DNA of 64,000 nucleotides from Metabacillus sediminilitoris (GCF_009720625.1 NZ_CP046266.1:4693501-4757500); one strand, 5' to 3'. Counted from the stretch's first letter, positions 52,189 to 61,429 are shown. The notes: a model not told the origin generated them from the letters alone. Numbers and translations: made by a program.

Positions 52189-52725
52189 ATGGAAAAAGTT
52201 ATTGAAGAAATGACTAATGCATTACACAAAATAGAAATGGAGCATTGGATGAATCATGATTTGTTTAGTATACAATGGTGGAGTATCCTACTTTTGAATG
52301 CTATCCTTCTCATAATATTTATTTTGTTTATAGATCGGCAAAGGATTTTGCTAATTTCACTAGCATTTATGATCAGTTATGCTTTAACTACTGTTTTTGA
52401 TGATATAGGAGAATACTTCCTTTTGTGGAGTCACCCTTATCAGTTAGTTCAGTTTCTTTCTCCCCTTGCCTCTGTGGAATTTATTGTAGTTCCCAGTATT
52501 ATGGCATTAATGTATCAAACATTTAGCAAGTGGAAATTTTATTTAATTGCGGACCTTATTGTTGTTGGTATAATCTCTTTTATAGTTCAACCAATTTTTG
52601 TATATACTGATCTTTATAAATTGCATAATTGGACTTACTTTTACTCATTTATTGTTTTATTCATAATCGGGATTATTGGAAAAATGGTTATGGATTTTAT
52701 TAAAAACAAGCAACTTATCCACTAA
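52189..52725 (+). CDS. Multi-pass membrane protein (CBO0543-like), unknown
   Basis: 178 aa. A short hydrophilic start (IEEMTNALHKIEMEHW) is followed by about five helices (ILLLNAILLIIFILFI, ISLAFMISYALTTVF, FIVVPSIMALMYQTF, LIVVGIISFIVQPIF, FYSFIVLFIIGIIG). The layout resembles the CBO0543 family of Firmicute membrane proteins, but I am not sure. AAGGAGG precedes the ATG by 6 nt. It lies inside the segment bounded by the 38-bp direct repeats. Confidence 0.7.
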   Translation: MEKVIEEMTNALHKIEMEHWMNHDLFSIQWWSILLLNAILLIIFILFIDRQRILLISLAFMISYALTTVFDDIGEYFLLWSHPYQLVQFLSPLASVEFIVVPSIMALMYQTFSKWKFYLIADLIVVGIISFIVQPIFVYTDLYKLHNWTYFYSFIVLFIIGIIGKMVMDFIKNKQLIH

Positions 52726-52872
52726 AATCCGGCCAAAAATATTATTGAGCTGAAAAACCATGGGTTTTCAATTGCAATTGTCGTTATTGAAAAAGGAAAT
52801 CATGATTTATCTCAAGCGCTTGAGAGTACAGATTCACTATCTGACTCTGGCTTAATTACGCTTTTTCAATAA
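52726..52872 (+). pseudogene. Orphan coding-like fragment after the membrane protein
   Basis: In the same frame, directly after the stop, 48 codons read NIIELKNHGFSIAIVVIEKG to a TAA, without a start or ribosome site. The composition looks protein-like and suggests the remains of another gene. No family recognised. Confidence 0.3.
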
Positions 52873-53007
52873 CGATTAAAATGAAAATGGAAAGACTATT
52901 CTTTTGAAAGTAGAAAATTAGTTATATCTGATATCATTTTTACAAAAAGAATCAACCAGGGCCCCGACAGTTCTCCTACAATCGAGTTCAAGAATGCCGA
53001 GGTCATG

Positions 53008-53045
53008 CATTAATCAAAACTGTATCTTTGCTCCAACCATGGATC
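53008..53045. repeat. 38-bp direct repeat, right copy (3' end of intact yuiH)
   Basis: Second copy of the repeat at 52031-52068; it contains the stop codon and last codons of yuiH. Confidence 0.9.
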
Positions 53046-53609
53046 CCCCTTCATATGATACCCATTTCGTTCCCAAAAACCTGGATGGCCTTGTTCAGTA
53101 AATTGGATACCGCGTAGCCATTTTGCACTTTTCCAAAAATAAAGATGTGGAAACACTCCTCGAAGCGGATACCCATGTTCAGGTGTCAGCGGGTCGTTGT
53201 TGTATGAATGGGCAAGCAAACTCGTCTCTTTCAGAAAATCTTCAATTGTAAGATTTGTTGTCCAGCCTTCTTCTGCATGCAATACAACATGTTTAGCATG
53301 TGACTGGATCGATACGTCCTTAACAAGATCCCTCGTTCTTACTCCCTTCCAACTTGTATCAAGCTTTGACCAACCCGTAACACAATGAATATCATTTGAA
53401 AGTTCCACTTGTGGGAATATTGTCAAAATCTCCTCTAACGAGTAAAGCTTCGGATTCTCAACTAAACCATATATTTGCAAATTCCATTTAGAACTGTCTT
53501 CATAATATGGAACACTTCCAGAATGGAGAACTGGAAATGTTGTGGTTACATTCTGATTTGGCGGTACTCGATCAGATGAATTCATTTTTCTTTTTTTGCC
53601 AAAGTACAC
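53010..53609 (-). CDS. yuiH: Molybdopterin-dependent sulfite-oxidase-type oxidoreductase YuiH
   Basis: 199 aa. Sulfite oxidase/YedY fold; the Moco-binding Cys is in DIHCVTGWSKLDTSWKG and other ligands lie in HGYPLRGVFPHLY and KSAKWLRGI. There is no signal peptide, so it is cytosolic, as in B. subtilis YuiH. Substrate unknown. The start is taken as GTG at 53609; an ATG at 53585 is an alternative. Divergent from bioY, with which it shares the promoter region. Confidence 0.9.
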   Translation of the reverse strand: MYFGKKRKMNSSDRVPPNQNVTTTFPVLHSGSVPYYEDSSKWNLQIYGLVENPKLYSLEEILTIFPQVELSNDIHCVTGWSKLDTSWKGVRTRDLVKDVSIQSHAKHVVLHAEEGWTTNLTIEDFLKETSLLAHSYNNDPLTPEHGYPLRGVFPHLYFWKSAKWLRGIQFTEQGHPGFWERNGYHMKGDPWLEQRYSFD

Positions 53610-53629
53610 TGAACATCATACCCTTCTGT

Positions 53630-53660
53630 TTGTTAACTATATATAAATTTAAGTTGACAT
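53630..53660 (+). promoter_or_regulatory. Candidate BirA (biotin) operator upstream of bioY
   Basis: TTGTTAAC, 15 nt, then GTTGACAT. The left half equals the Bacillus BirA half-site, the right half differs at two positions, and the 15-nt spacing is standard. It lies 58 nt before bioY. Confidence 0.65.
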
Positions 53661-53717
53661 ACATGCAAACCTCAATTATTCTTTTTTTATTAGAATGGGA
53701 AAACGAGGGGGATAACC

Positions 53718-54305
53718 ATGAAACGAAAATTAAGTACATATGATCTTACGCTAGTTGGAATGTTTGCTGCTTTAATGGCTGTTGGGGCTAATATTACATC
53801 CTGGGCGCCATTCCTTCAAATCGCAAATGTTCCATTGTCCATGCAGCCCTTTTTCTGTATATTAGCTGGTCTGCTTTTGGGCAGCAGACTTGGTGCCTTA
53901 TCAATGACAATTTATGCGTTAGTAGGAATAGCAGGTGCACCTGTCTTTGCACAGTTTCATGCTGGGATTGGTGTTATTTTCGAAAGTACTGGTGGATTTA
54001 TTTTATCTTATATTGTTACTGCTTATGCTGTTGGGAAAATCATTGAGTTAGGGAAAGAAAAAAAGAAATCATCGTTCATGATCGCTTCATTTGTTGGTAT
54101 TTCTCTTATCTATGTAATCGGAACAACATATATGTGGCTTGCATTAAACATGTGGATGAATGCTCCAATGTCCTATAGTACTGCTTGGACTATAATGGCT
54201 TGGTTTATTGTAAAGGATGTAGCTTTTACAATTTTCGGAGCACTAATTGCCCCGAGAATTTATTCGGCTGTTACAAAAGCAACAAATAAAAAAATTGCTG
54301 CGTAA
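53718..54305 (+). CDS. bioY: Biotin transporter BioY (ECF S-component)
   Basis: 195 aa, six helices. Family motifs: MQPFFCILAGLLLGSRLG and YALVGIAGAPVFAQFHAGIG with the biotin-binding FESTGGFILSY. It binds biotin in the membrane and works with the EcfA/A'/T module encoded elsewhere. Corresponds to B. subtilis yuiG, beside yuiH and yuiF. ATG after GAGGGGGATAACC; a BirA-type operator lies upstream. Confidence 0.93.
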   Translation: MKRKLSTYDLTLVGMFAALMAVGANITSWAPFLQIANVPLSMQPFFCILAGLLLGSRLGALSMTIYALVGIAGAPVFAQFHAGIGVIFESTGGFILSYIVTAYAVGKIIELGKEKKKSSFMIASFVGISLIYVIGTTYMWLALNMWMNAPMSYSTAWTIMAWFIVKDVAFTIFGALIAPRIYSAVTKATNKKIAA

Positions 54306-54308
54306 CCC

Positions 54309-54530
54309 ATAAAAGCGGATGGCCATGTTCAGCCCCGACAGGCATAAGACGCGCATGAATAGAAGGTTGTTCTTTACCTTCAATTCATGCGTGGCTTATG
54401 ACCAGAGGCAGTTACAAACGCAACGTCCTGTCGCTGTAACTGCACTTGCACGTCCTGTGCTTCGGGGCTTGGCGCTGGAGCTCGACAAACGAAAAGCCGG
54501 AAGCGTTTTGTTTGAAAATTCTCTTATAAA
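54309..54530 (+). repeat. Dispersed hairpin-rich intergenic repeat, family B (expanded copy)
   Basis: Shares AAAAGCGGA-type start, CAGCCCCGACAGGCATAAG, a central inverted repeat (GCATGAATAGAAGG / CCTTCAATTCATGC) and GGGGCTTGGCGCTGGAGCT with 16393-16585. It has an extra internal hairpin (CAGTTACA / TGTAACTG) and two ACGTCCTGT copies. No coding capacity. Confidence 0.75.
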
Positions 54531-54554
54531 AGAAGACATCCTATGATGTCTTCT

Positions 54555-55103
54555 CTATTGAATACTCCCTTTATTCTCTTCTAAATACTGCTGCTCCTGT
54601 TCAGGAGTCATGACACCTGTTGCCTCACCAACATTACCGCCTTGCAAACTCCAAATCTTATTATGATCTTTATCAGCTCTTTGGAAGTCTCCTTCAGCCC
54701 AACGTTGAAGGATGTCCAGTAATAACTCCCCGTTTTTATAATTGTCATTCTCAACAACACTTATCAAAAATTGAATTCGTTCATTTGTCATTTCATAATG
54801 GAGCCACTTTTCTTCTGCAACAACCTTTTGATGTGACATCCCGTGCATATAATTTAAGATATCTTCCTCAGAGAGGTTTGTCTTATTACTTCCGAATGGG
54901 TTTTCAGTGATATTATTTGTTTCTGTTTTCGTAGTGTTTTGTTGAGATGCTGCTATAGTATTGTCTTCTTTCGCTACAGTTTCTGAGGAAGAGACCGCCT
55001 TTTTATCAATCATATCTACTAATATAACTCCTAAAACTCCTATACATAAGGCAAATACAATCATACTTGTTACAATTAGTTTGTGTTCTTTCATCCAACT
55101 CAT
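54555..55103 (-). CDS. DUF6241-like membrane-anchored protein
   Basis: 182 aa. One N-terminal helix (LIVTSMIVFALCIGVLGVIL), a Ser/Thr/Asn-rich linker, then a helical domain with LSEEDILNYMHGMSHQKVVA and RWAEGDFQRADKDHNKIW. The pattern fits the extracytoplasmic DUF6241 proteins of Bacillus, of unknown function. The ATG at 55103 follows AGGGGGAGATATT; the longer frame lacks a site. Confidence 0.72.
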   Translation of the reverse strand: MSWMKEHKLIVTSMIVFALCIGVLGVILVDMIDKKAVSSSETVAKEDNTIAASQQNTTKTETNNITENPFGSNKTNLSEEDILNYMHGMSHQKVVAEEKWLHYEMTNERIQFLISVVENDNYKNGELLLDILQRWAEGDFQRADKDHNKIWSLQGGNVGEATGVMTPEQEQQYLEENKGSIQ

Positions 55104-55288
55104 AATATCTCCCCCTCCTAAAAATAGGATAATTAAATGATACACTGGAATAAATAGGAATGACAAGAAAAAGGATTGTCGAAAAATCGTTAAATCCTCC
55201 TTTTTTACTATTTTCTAAACTTGAATGTATAATTGATTCTAGTTTTGTCAATAAAAATAGTAGAGTAAATGACAAGGGAGTGTACGAG

Positions 55289-55468
55289 ATGAAAGAATTA
55301 GTACTTAAAAAATATTTTTTAAACATACATGAGAGAGAAATGCTAGAAAAAGAAATAATAGAAAAAGATCCAGAATTGATAGAGACAGTACTAGAATGGG
55401 ATGATGAGGAGTTACTGGAGAGAGTTAATATAAGCATAAAAGAATGGAACACAACATTAAAGCCATGA
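55289..55468 (+). CDS. Small acidic protein, unknown
   Basis: 59 aa, soluble, rich in Glu and Leu (HEREMLEKEIIEKDPELIE), probably all-helical. AAGGGAGTG precedes the ATG at 55289, and a strong terminator follows about 65 bp after the stop. No family recognised. Confidence 0.55.
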   Translation: MKELVLKKYFLNIHEREMLEKEIIEKDPELIETVLEWDDEELLERVNISIKEWNTTLKP

Positions 55469-55533
55469 CTTTAACGCCATATACCATTCATGCTCGGCCG
55501 CATGAGCCGCTGCCGAGCCAACTTTATGTATTC

Positions 55534-55581
55534 AAAAAAGAGGACAAATCACACTGTAAAATGATTTGTCCTCTTTTTTTT
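55534..55581 (+). terminator. Terminator after the 59-aa gene
   Basis: AAAAAAGAGGACAAATCA / TGATTTGTCCTCTTTTTT perfect stem with a T run; works in both directions. Confidence 0.9.
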
Positions 55582-55768
55582 AGACTGTTTTCGCAAACTT
55601 TGTTGCTATTTACCAAGGGAGTGCGGTGTGGTTGATTGCATCGAGAGGGATGCTCTCATTCCGCGGGGCAGGGGGTGAGCAACCCACAGGAGTCTCGCAA
55701 TCTGCTCCAATCACTTTAAATAGTTTTCGTTTTAAAAGAACAATCTCTTAGAAAAGAGTTTTTTTAAT
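55582..55768 (+). repeat. Dispersed intergenic repeat, family A
   Basis: Begins GACTGTTTTCGCAAACTTTG, then TTGCTATTTACCAAG, GGTTGATTGCATCGAGAG, a GC-rich centre with TCCGCGGGGC, AGGAGTCTCGCAATCTGC and CTCTTAGAAAAGAG at the end. It aligns with 43522-43750 and the reverse of 38637-38793, and lies between a terminator and the yuiF 3' end. Confidence 0.85.
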
Positions 55769-55782
55769 GTGTAAAAAATTCA

Positions 55783-57120
55783 TTATAAAATAATTGCGGC
55801 AATCCACCCAAAAATAATCAATGGAATATTATAGTGAAAAAAGGTTGGGACACATGTATCCCAAATATGATTATGATTGCCGTCAACTGCTAAACCAGAT
55901 GTTGGGCCAAGTGTACTATCAGATGCTGGAGAACCTGCATCGCCAAGCGCGCCTGCTGTACCAATAATGGCAATTGTCGCCATCGGGCTAAACCCTAATT
56001 GAATACATAAAGGAACAAAAATGGCTGTAATGATTGGAACGGTTGAAAAGGAAGAACCAATTCCCATTGTGACAAGTAAGCCTACAAGAAGCATTAACAA
56101 TGCACCAATAGCCTGGTTTCCACCAATCAAGTTAGCAGATTTTTCAACAAGTTGTTCAACATGGCCTGTTTCCTGTATAACACTAGCAAAACCTGATGCT
56201 GTTATCATGACAAATCCGATAAATGCCATCATTTTCATTCCATTTGTCATGACGATATCTGCTTCATTACGTTTTAAAACGCCCCCAATAAATAGAACGA
56301 TTAATCCAGCTAATGCACCAAAGATCATTCCTTCTACTTCAAGCTTTTGCGAAAGAAATAGTTGAACAGAAAGCGACGCAATAATTGCGATGATTCCAAT
56401 CATGATGCTTTTCTTAGTATATGGATTCTCTAAATCTTGTCCTGTAACTTCACGAGTTTCATAGTGTCTTTTTTTACGATATGTGAAAAAGATTGCAATT
56501 AAGAGCCCTACAACCATTCCAAGAGCTGGGATAGCCATCGCAGTCGGGATATCAGATAAAGATACCTCTAAGCCGCTTTTTTCCATATTTGTCTGCATGA
56601 TTCCTTGAAAAATGGCGCCAAAGCCAACAGGTAAATACATATATGGTGTAATTAAGCCAAAGGCAATAATCGTTGCGATTAAGCGGCGATCAACCTGAAG
56701 TTCATTTAAAACCTTTAATAAAGGTGGAATTAGTACAGGTATAAATGCAATATGAACTGGGACAACATTTTGCGAGAAGATCGAAATAATTAAGATGATT
56801 AAGAGAATTAAGGCTTTCGAAAGTGTCTTCCGTTTTTCTTCACCTTCTTTGCCTACTACTTTAATTGCAGTAGCTACCATCGCGTCAGGTAGCCCAGTTT
56901 TAGATAAAGCAACAGCAAATGCTCCTAATAAAGCATAGCTTAAGGCAATTGTTGCACTTCCGCCTAACCCATTCGTAAATGCCTCAATAGTTGCAGCGAT
57001 ACCTAATCCGCCAGTTAATCCACCTACTAGTGCACCAACAATCAATGCAAACACAACGTTTATTCTTAATAAGCTTAAAATAAGCATAACAGTTACAGCA
57101 ATTAATACGGCGTTCAACAT
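55783..57120 (-). CDS. yuiF: NhaC-type Na+/H+ antiporter family protein YuiF
   Basis: 445 aa, 11-12 helices. The ArsB/NhaC-like fold is suggested by the paired regions [15 protein letters not shown] and [15 protein letters not shown] with [20 protein letters not shown] near the end. Matches B. subtilis YuiF; an ion- or amino-acid-coupled antiport role is expected, but the substrate is not fixed by sequence. ATG at 57120 after GGGTTTTGGGGG. Confidence 0.88.
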   Translation of the reverse strand: MLNAVLIAVTVMLILSLLRINVVFALIVGALVGGLTGGLGIAATIEAFTNGLGGSATIALSYALLGAFAVALSKTGLPDAMVATAIKVVGKEGEEKRKTLSKALILLIILIISIFSQNVVPVHIAFIPVLIPPLLKVLNELQVDRRLIATIIAFGLITPYMYLPVGFGAIFQGIMQTNMEKSGLEVSLSDIPTAMAIPALGMVVGLLIAIFFTYRKKRHYETREVTGQDLENPYTKKSIMIGIIAIIASLSVQLFLSQKLEVEGMIFGALAGLIVLFIGGVLKRNEADIVMTNGMKMMAFIGFVMITASGFASVIQETGHVEQLVEKSANLIGGNQAIGALLMLLVGLLVTMGIGSSFSTVPIITAIFVPLCIQLGFSPMATIAIIGTAGALGDAGSPASDSTLGPTSGLAVDGNHNHIWDTCVPTFFHYNIPLIIFGWIAAIIL

Positions 57121-57366
57121 AAAAACCCCCAAAACCCTTTAGTTTACTAATATGGTAAAGAACCAAAAAAACAGTTATAAATTTATCATAATCTTTTTCA
57201 ATATGTCAACGGGAATTTTAGCTAAAAGAGGGAGAGTATTGGTGATTGGTAGAAAAATTTAGCATAAGGTACTTTTCCATTCATTCAGCATCTTAGATGA
57301 ATACTTCTGTATTACCTTGCAAAAACCTACCTTAATCTTGCATATCCCCTAGATTGCCGGAAATAA

Positions 57367-57402
57367 AAAAGAATCGGCCAAATATAGAGCCGACTCTTTC
57401 TA
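57367..57402 (-). terminator. Terminator of pepA
   Basis: On the minus strand AAAGAGTCGGC / GCCGATTCTTTTTT stem directly after the aminopeptidase stop. Confidence 0.8.
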
Positions 57403-57410
57403 ACAATCAA

Positions 57411-58916
57411 TTATTCACTTGCTTCAAACCGTTCTACAAACGCTGCCAATGTTCTTGCCATTACTCCTGTTGCTCCAGATGGACCAAGGTCGCTGCCTTT
57501 CGAAGTTGTTGCTGTACCTGCAATATCAAGATGAACCCATGGTGTGTTTTCAGCGAATTCACCAATAAAGGTTCCAGCCATAATCGCATGGCCTTCTCGG
57601 CCTGGTGAATTATTTAAGTCCGCCATTTTGCTGTTGCGTACGCGTTTTTTATCTTTTTCTGTGATAGGCAAACGCCAAATTGGTTCTTCACATTCATGTG
57701 AAGCTTGAAGTACTTGTTCAAATAAAGCTTCATTATTTGTCATGGCACCTGTAGTATCAGTACCTAATGCAATAATAACTCCGCCTGTTAAAGTTGCAAC
57801 GTCTATTAAATAATTTGCGCCATGATGCTTAGCATATGTCACTCCATCTGCTAGAACTAAGCGCCCTTCTGCATCTGTATTTAACACTTCAATTGTTTTT
57901 CCACTTAATGATACGATGACATCATCCGGTTTAAAGGCACCACCGCTAATCATATTATCTGTTGAAGGAATGACTGCTACAACATTTTGTTCTGGTTTAA
58001 TCTCACCAATAATCTCCATTGCCCCAAGAACTGCTGCAGCACCGCCCATATCGGTTTTCATACCGACAATGCCATCCTTTGGCTTAATCGAATAGCCGCC
58101 AGTATCATAAGTAATTCCTTTACCAACTAAGCCGACAACATCTGTCCACTCTTCTTTTCCTTGATATTTTAAAACAATCATTTTAGGAGGCTCTACTGAA
58201 CCTTTGTTTACTGCAAGCAATGCTCCCATTCCGAGTCGTTCCATATCTTCTTTTTCAAGAATTTCATATTCAAACTGATACTTATTCGCTAATTCGATCG
58301 AGTATAATGCAAGTTCAGTTGCAGTTAACAAATTGGGCGGCATATTGGTTAACGTTCTTGCACTATTAGTTCCCTTACCAAAGGCATATCCAACTTCCAA
58401 TCCTGACTTAATCTCATCTATCTCTTCTGTTTGTGAAAGGACATGAATCGTTTCGATGTTCTTTTCAGGTTCATTGGCTTTTTGTTTGTAATCAACAATT
58501 TTGTAAGTAGATAATGCAAAAGCCTCAGCTAAAGCATGTGCCGCGTCATTGCCAGCAACATTTTCTGAAACAAAAGTATCTAATGCAATCGTAACATCTT
58601 GTAATTTTGCCTCTTGGATTGTTTTGAAAATTTTTCCGAATGCTTCTCTTACAAAGTCAAATTCTATTTCTTTTTCTTTTCCTAAGCCAACAAAATATAA
58701 ACGTTTTATCGCTAGTCTTCCTAGGGTAAGTATTTTAGTAATCGCCTTTTGTTTTGTAGACAAGTCTCCATCTTTTATTAAATCTGTGATTTGACCATCC
58801 AGCTGTGAATCCAATTCTGCTGCAAGACCTGATAATTTCCCATTGTGTTGATAAATTCCGATGACTAGTGTTTCATGTTGAATATTTTGTTCAAACTGAT
58901 TATGTACCTTAAACAA
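57411..58916 (-). CDS. yuiE: Leucyl aminopeptidase, M17 family (YuiE/PepA)
   Basis: 501 aa. N-terminal macro-like domain and C-terminal M17 catalytic domain with [28 protein letters not shown] and the signature [12 protein letters not shown], giving the two-metal site. It removes N-terminal residues from peptides in the cytosol. The TTG at 58916 is chosen since GAGG lies 8 nt before it and the family start MFKV results; a GTG at 58925 overlaps that site. Confidence 0.93.
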   Translation of the reverse strand: MFKVHNQFEQNIQHETLVIGIYQHNGKLSGLAAELDSQLDGQITDLIKDGDLSTKQKAITKILTLGRLAIKRLYFVGLGKEKEIEFDFVREAFGKIFKTIQEAKLQDVTIALDTFVSENVAGNDAAHALAEAFALSTYKIVDYKQKANEPEKNIETIHVLSQTEEIDEIKSGLEVGYAFGKGTNSARTLTNMPPNLLTATELALYSIELANKYQFEYEILEKEDMERLGMGALLAVNKGSVEPPKMIVLKYQGKEEWTDVVGLVGKGITYDTGGYSIKPKDGIVGMKTDMGGAAAVLGAMEIIGEIKPEQNVVAVIPSTDNMISGGAFKPDDVIVSLSGKTIEVLNTDAEGRLVLADGVTYAKHHGANYLIDVATLTGGVIIALGTDTTGAMTNNEALFEQVLQASHECEEPIWRLPITEKDKKRVRNSKMADLNNSPGREGHAIMAGTFIGEFAENTPWVHLDIAGTATTSKGSDLGPSGATGVMARTLAAFVERFEASE

Positions 58917-59269
58917 AAAGAACACCTCGTTTTATTTTGATTTGCTAAAAGACCTTAACAAGTCTCGTAACGAATATAAAGGGGCGCTGGACACCAAAAA
59001 ACTTCATACAAACGTAAAGCTTAAGAATCAACTAAAAAAGATGTTTTATGATCTAAAAGCTTAGTAGGAAGATATGCTATAATGAAGAAAATCTTTCATA
59101 CATATCCTCATTTTAGCTACTTATCTGCCATTGTATACAAAGGTAAAGGTATCTGAAGCCTATTAATGTTTGGTATATGTATTACATATTTTATTGTAAC
59201 AGATCATGAATCGTTTTAAACGAAATGTACTCTTTATCCTATCTCACAGCAATGAAAGGAGTATATACT
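58917..59269. other. Divergent intergenic region, nothing recognised
   Basis: About 350 bp between pepA and yuiD. No repeat-family copy, riboswitch or coding frame with a ribosome site seen. Confidence 0.5.
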
Positions 59270-59746
59270 TTGGATTTACTACATAATTTCCCCTTACTTG
59301 CGTCATTAGCTGCTATCTTTTTTGCTCAATTTGTGAAAGTACCAATCCAATTTATCGCTACGAGGAAATGGAATTGGTCTCTGTTAACAAGTACAGGCGG
59401 GATGCCCAGTTCACATTCAGCAGCTGTCACTGCTCTTTCTACAGGGGTTGCATTGGATCATGGACTAGAATCGTCCATCTTTGCGATATCTGCTGTTTTT
59501 GCCATTATTACGATGTTTGATGCAACTGGTGTCAGAAGACATGCAGGTGAACAAGCCACTGTTTTAAATAAGCTTGTGGTTGATTTCAATAAATTTGTAG
59601 AAGAAGCAAAAGTATGGCCGAAAAAAGCCGAACAAGAAAAACAGAAGCAGCTAAAAGAACTTCTTGGACACCAGCCTATTGAAGTTTTCTTTGGAGGGCT
59701 AACAGGTATTCTACTTACTCTATTTTTATATTTCTTATTTTTATAA
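59270..59746 (+). CDS. yuiD: DUF212 membrane protein YuiD (PAP2-related)
   Basis: 158 aa, the length of B. subtilis YuiD. Membrane protein with LTSTGGMPSSHSAAVTALST and FDATGVRRHAGEQA, which recall acid phosphatase/vanadium haloperoxidase motifs, plus HQPIEVFFGGLTG at the end. A phosphatase role is only suspected. TTG start 8 nt after AAGGAG; the frame is open 15 codons further up without a site. Confidence 0.9.
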   Translation: MDLLHNFPLLASLAAIFFAQFVKVPIQFIATRKWNWSLLTSTGGMPSSHSAAVTALSTGVALDHGLESSIFAISAVFAIITMFDATGVRRHAGEQATVLNKLVVDFNKFVEEAKVWPKKAEQEKQKQLKELLGHQPIEVFFGGLTGILLTLFLYFLFL

Positions 59747-59770
59747 AAAAAATGAGGATTGCACTGATTT

Positions 59771-59840
59771 AACCCGCCATGTCAGCTGGAACGGCAAGGT
59801 AAAAGCTGTTTTCTAATGATTACTATTAATCTCGGCGGTG
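59771..59840 (+). other. Nested hairpins before the cobalamin-binding protein gene
   Basis: CCGCC (59774) can pair with GGCGG (59834), and inside it CAGCT pairs with AGCTG around a GC-richer loop. The whole lies between yuiD and a gene for a B12-binding-type protein. The B12-box of cobalamin riboswitches is not present. Confidence 0.3.
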
Positions 59841-59874
59841 TTCTTACACTCTCGTGAAATGCAGGTGATGATAA

Positions 59875-60669
59875 TTGAGGCTGATTTCCATATGTCCTAG
59901 TAATACAGAGCTTGCCGTTTATCTAGGATTAAAAGATTACCTTGTGGCTCTGGATGATTTTTCAGATTGGCCGGCAGATATCTCTCATCTTCCAAGGCTT
60001 GGCCCAGACCTTTCAATCAATATGGATCTATTAGAAACATTTAAACCAGACTTAGTGCTGGCGTCTTTAAGTGTACCTGGTATGGAAAAAAATGTGGATG
60101 AACTAAAAAAGCGCAACATCCCACACATTGTATTTAACCCGCAATCTTTTAATGATATCGCTGAAAATCTTATTTCTTTAGGAAAAATAACAGGAAAAGA
60201 AAAGGAAACATCACATGCAATTGAGCACTATCAGCAAACTCTTTCTACATATAAAGAGATTGCAAAAAAAATTCAACATCCTAAATCAGTCTACTTCGAA
60301 TGGTGGCCAAATCCTATTTTTACTCCCGGGAAAATCAATTGGTTAACAGAACTTTGTCAATTAGCAGGTGCTAAAAATGTTTTTGATGATGTTGAACTGG
60401 CTAGTGTCAAAACAACATGGGAAGATGTACATCGAAGAGATCCGGAACATATTTGCCTATCATGGGTCGGGGTAAAGCAGTCAAGGATGAAACGAGAACA
60501 TGTTTTGAAAAGAAATGAAGCTTCCAACTTACGGGCTGTGCAAAATGGGCATATCCATCTATTAGAAGAGGCATTATTTTGCCGGCCTTCACCACGGTTG
60601 CTTATTGGACTTCAAAAACTAGCGTATATTCTACATCCTGATATGTTTCCTCCTCCAACGAAAGATTAA
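59875..60669 (+). CDS. Cobalamin-binding-type (BtuF-like) protein without signal peptide
   Basis: 264 aa. Periplasmic-binding-protein fold III: RLISICPSNTELAVYLGL, DLSINMDLLETFKPDLVLAS and a central helix, as in BtuF. The start is TTG with AGGTGATGATAA upstream and falls directly before the first beta-strand. There is no signal peptide or lipobox and no ABC transporter beside it. It may work in the cytosol as a corrinoid-binding protein; this is inference. Confidence 0.82.
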   Translation: MRLISICPSNTELAVYLGLKDYLVALDDFSDWPADISHLPRLGPDLSINMDLLETFKPDLVLASLSVPGMEKNVDELKKRNIPHIVFNPQSFNDIAENLISLGKITGKEKETSHAIEHYQQTLSTYKEIAKKIQHPKSVYFEWWPNPIFTPGKINWLTELCQLAGAKNVFDDVELASVKTTWEDVHRRDPEHICLSWVGVKQSRMKREHVLKRNEASNLRAVQNGHIHLLEEALFCRPSPRLLIGLQKLAYILHPDMFPPPTKD

Positions 60670-60676
60670 TCATATA

Positions 60677-60718
60677 AAACGAAAAGCTAGTGTGTTTTTT
60701 CCACTAGCTTTTCGTTTT
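60677..60718. terminator. Bidirectional terminator between the BtuF-like gene and yuiC
   Basis: AAAACGAAAAGCTAGTG / CACTAGCTTTTCGTTTT 17-bp perfect stem that includes the last codons of yuiC. Confidence 0.92.
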
Positions 60719-61429
60719 ATTTTTTATATATTTTTGCCTAAATACCTGCATTGATTTATCATTATTTAAACTTTCTAATTGTTCATCTGTTAATTTACCG
60801 TCGCCCATTTGTATAACATAGACATCTAATTGTTTTTTTCCCCAGCTCGCGTATACTTCTTTCACTGTCTCATAATAAAGGTCTAGTCTATTCCCTTTTA
60901 TAGCGCTACCTGTATCGGCAACAACTCCATACCCATAATCAGGGATAAATAAAATTGTCCCAATAGGAAACACATTTGGATCTGCAGCAACAGTTGAATA
61001 TAAATCTCTCTTTACTTTCACACCTGAATATGTAATCCCATAACTAGGATGGTCTGGTTGTTTTCCAGTTGATTCAATCCCTGCAGTATAACCTGTGGCA
61101 ACGACCTTCTTTGTTGGATATTTTGACCAATCAAATGCTTCTTCCAGGGGAACATCATGATTAACTGTTTCTACGCTTGATGAAACTTTCGTTGCAACGG
61201 TTTGTTCAGTATTCATTGTTTTAAAGGTTAAACCTAATATTCTGAACGTTTCCTTCTTATCCTCAGCTTCTTCTTCATAGCTCCCATCAGAAGTTGAACG
61301 ATCATCTAAATACCAGTTAGATATATCCTTTGCTTCTACACCTGAAATAGCCTCAATTGTCGTTGTTAATGCTCCTAAAAATAATAAGGTCATAAACAAC
61401 CTTCTAGATACTCTCTTTATACTTATCAT
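60704..61429 (-). CDS. yuiC: 3D-domain cell-wall protein YuiC (Stp/MltA-like fold)
   Basis: 241 aa. N-terminal helix or signal ([18 protein letters not shown]), a linker, then the 3D domain: [29 protein letters not shown] and the RLDLYY Asp that names the family. B. subtilis YuiC is a stationary-phase muralytic-type enzyme. A polar C-terminal extension follows the domain. ATG at 61429; the GAGGAG site is rather far (14 nt), so a GTG at 61444 is not excluded. Confidence 0.88.
   Translation of the reverse strand: MISIKRVSRRLFMTLLFLGALTTTIEAISGVEAKDISNWYLDDRSTSDGSYEEEAEDKKETFRILGLTFKTMNTEQTVATKVSSSVETVNHDVPLEEAFDWSKYPTKKVVATGYTAGIESTGKQPDHPSYGITYSGVKVKRDLYSTVAADPNVFPIGTILFIPDYGYGVVADTGSAIKGNRLDLYYETVKEVYASWGKKQLDVYVIQMGDGKLTDEQLESLNNDKSMQVFRQKYIKNKTKS

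Noticed and set aside
59752..59874. Cobalamin riboswitch before the BtuF-like gene
   Set aside because: The B12 box and other conserved cores are absent; only generic hairpins are visible.
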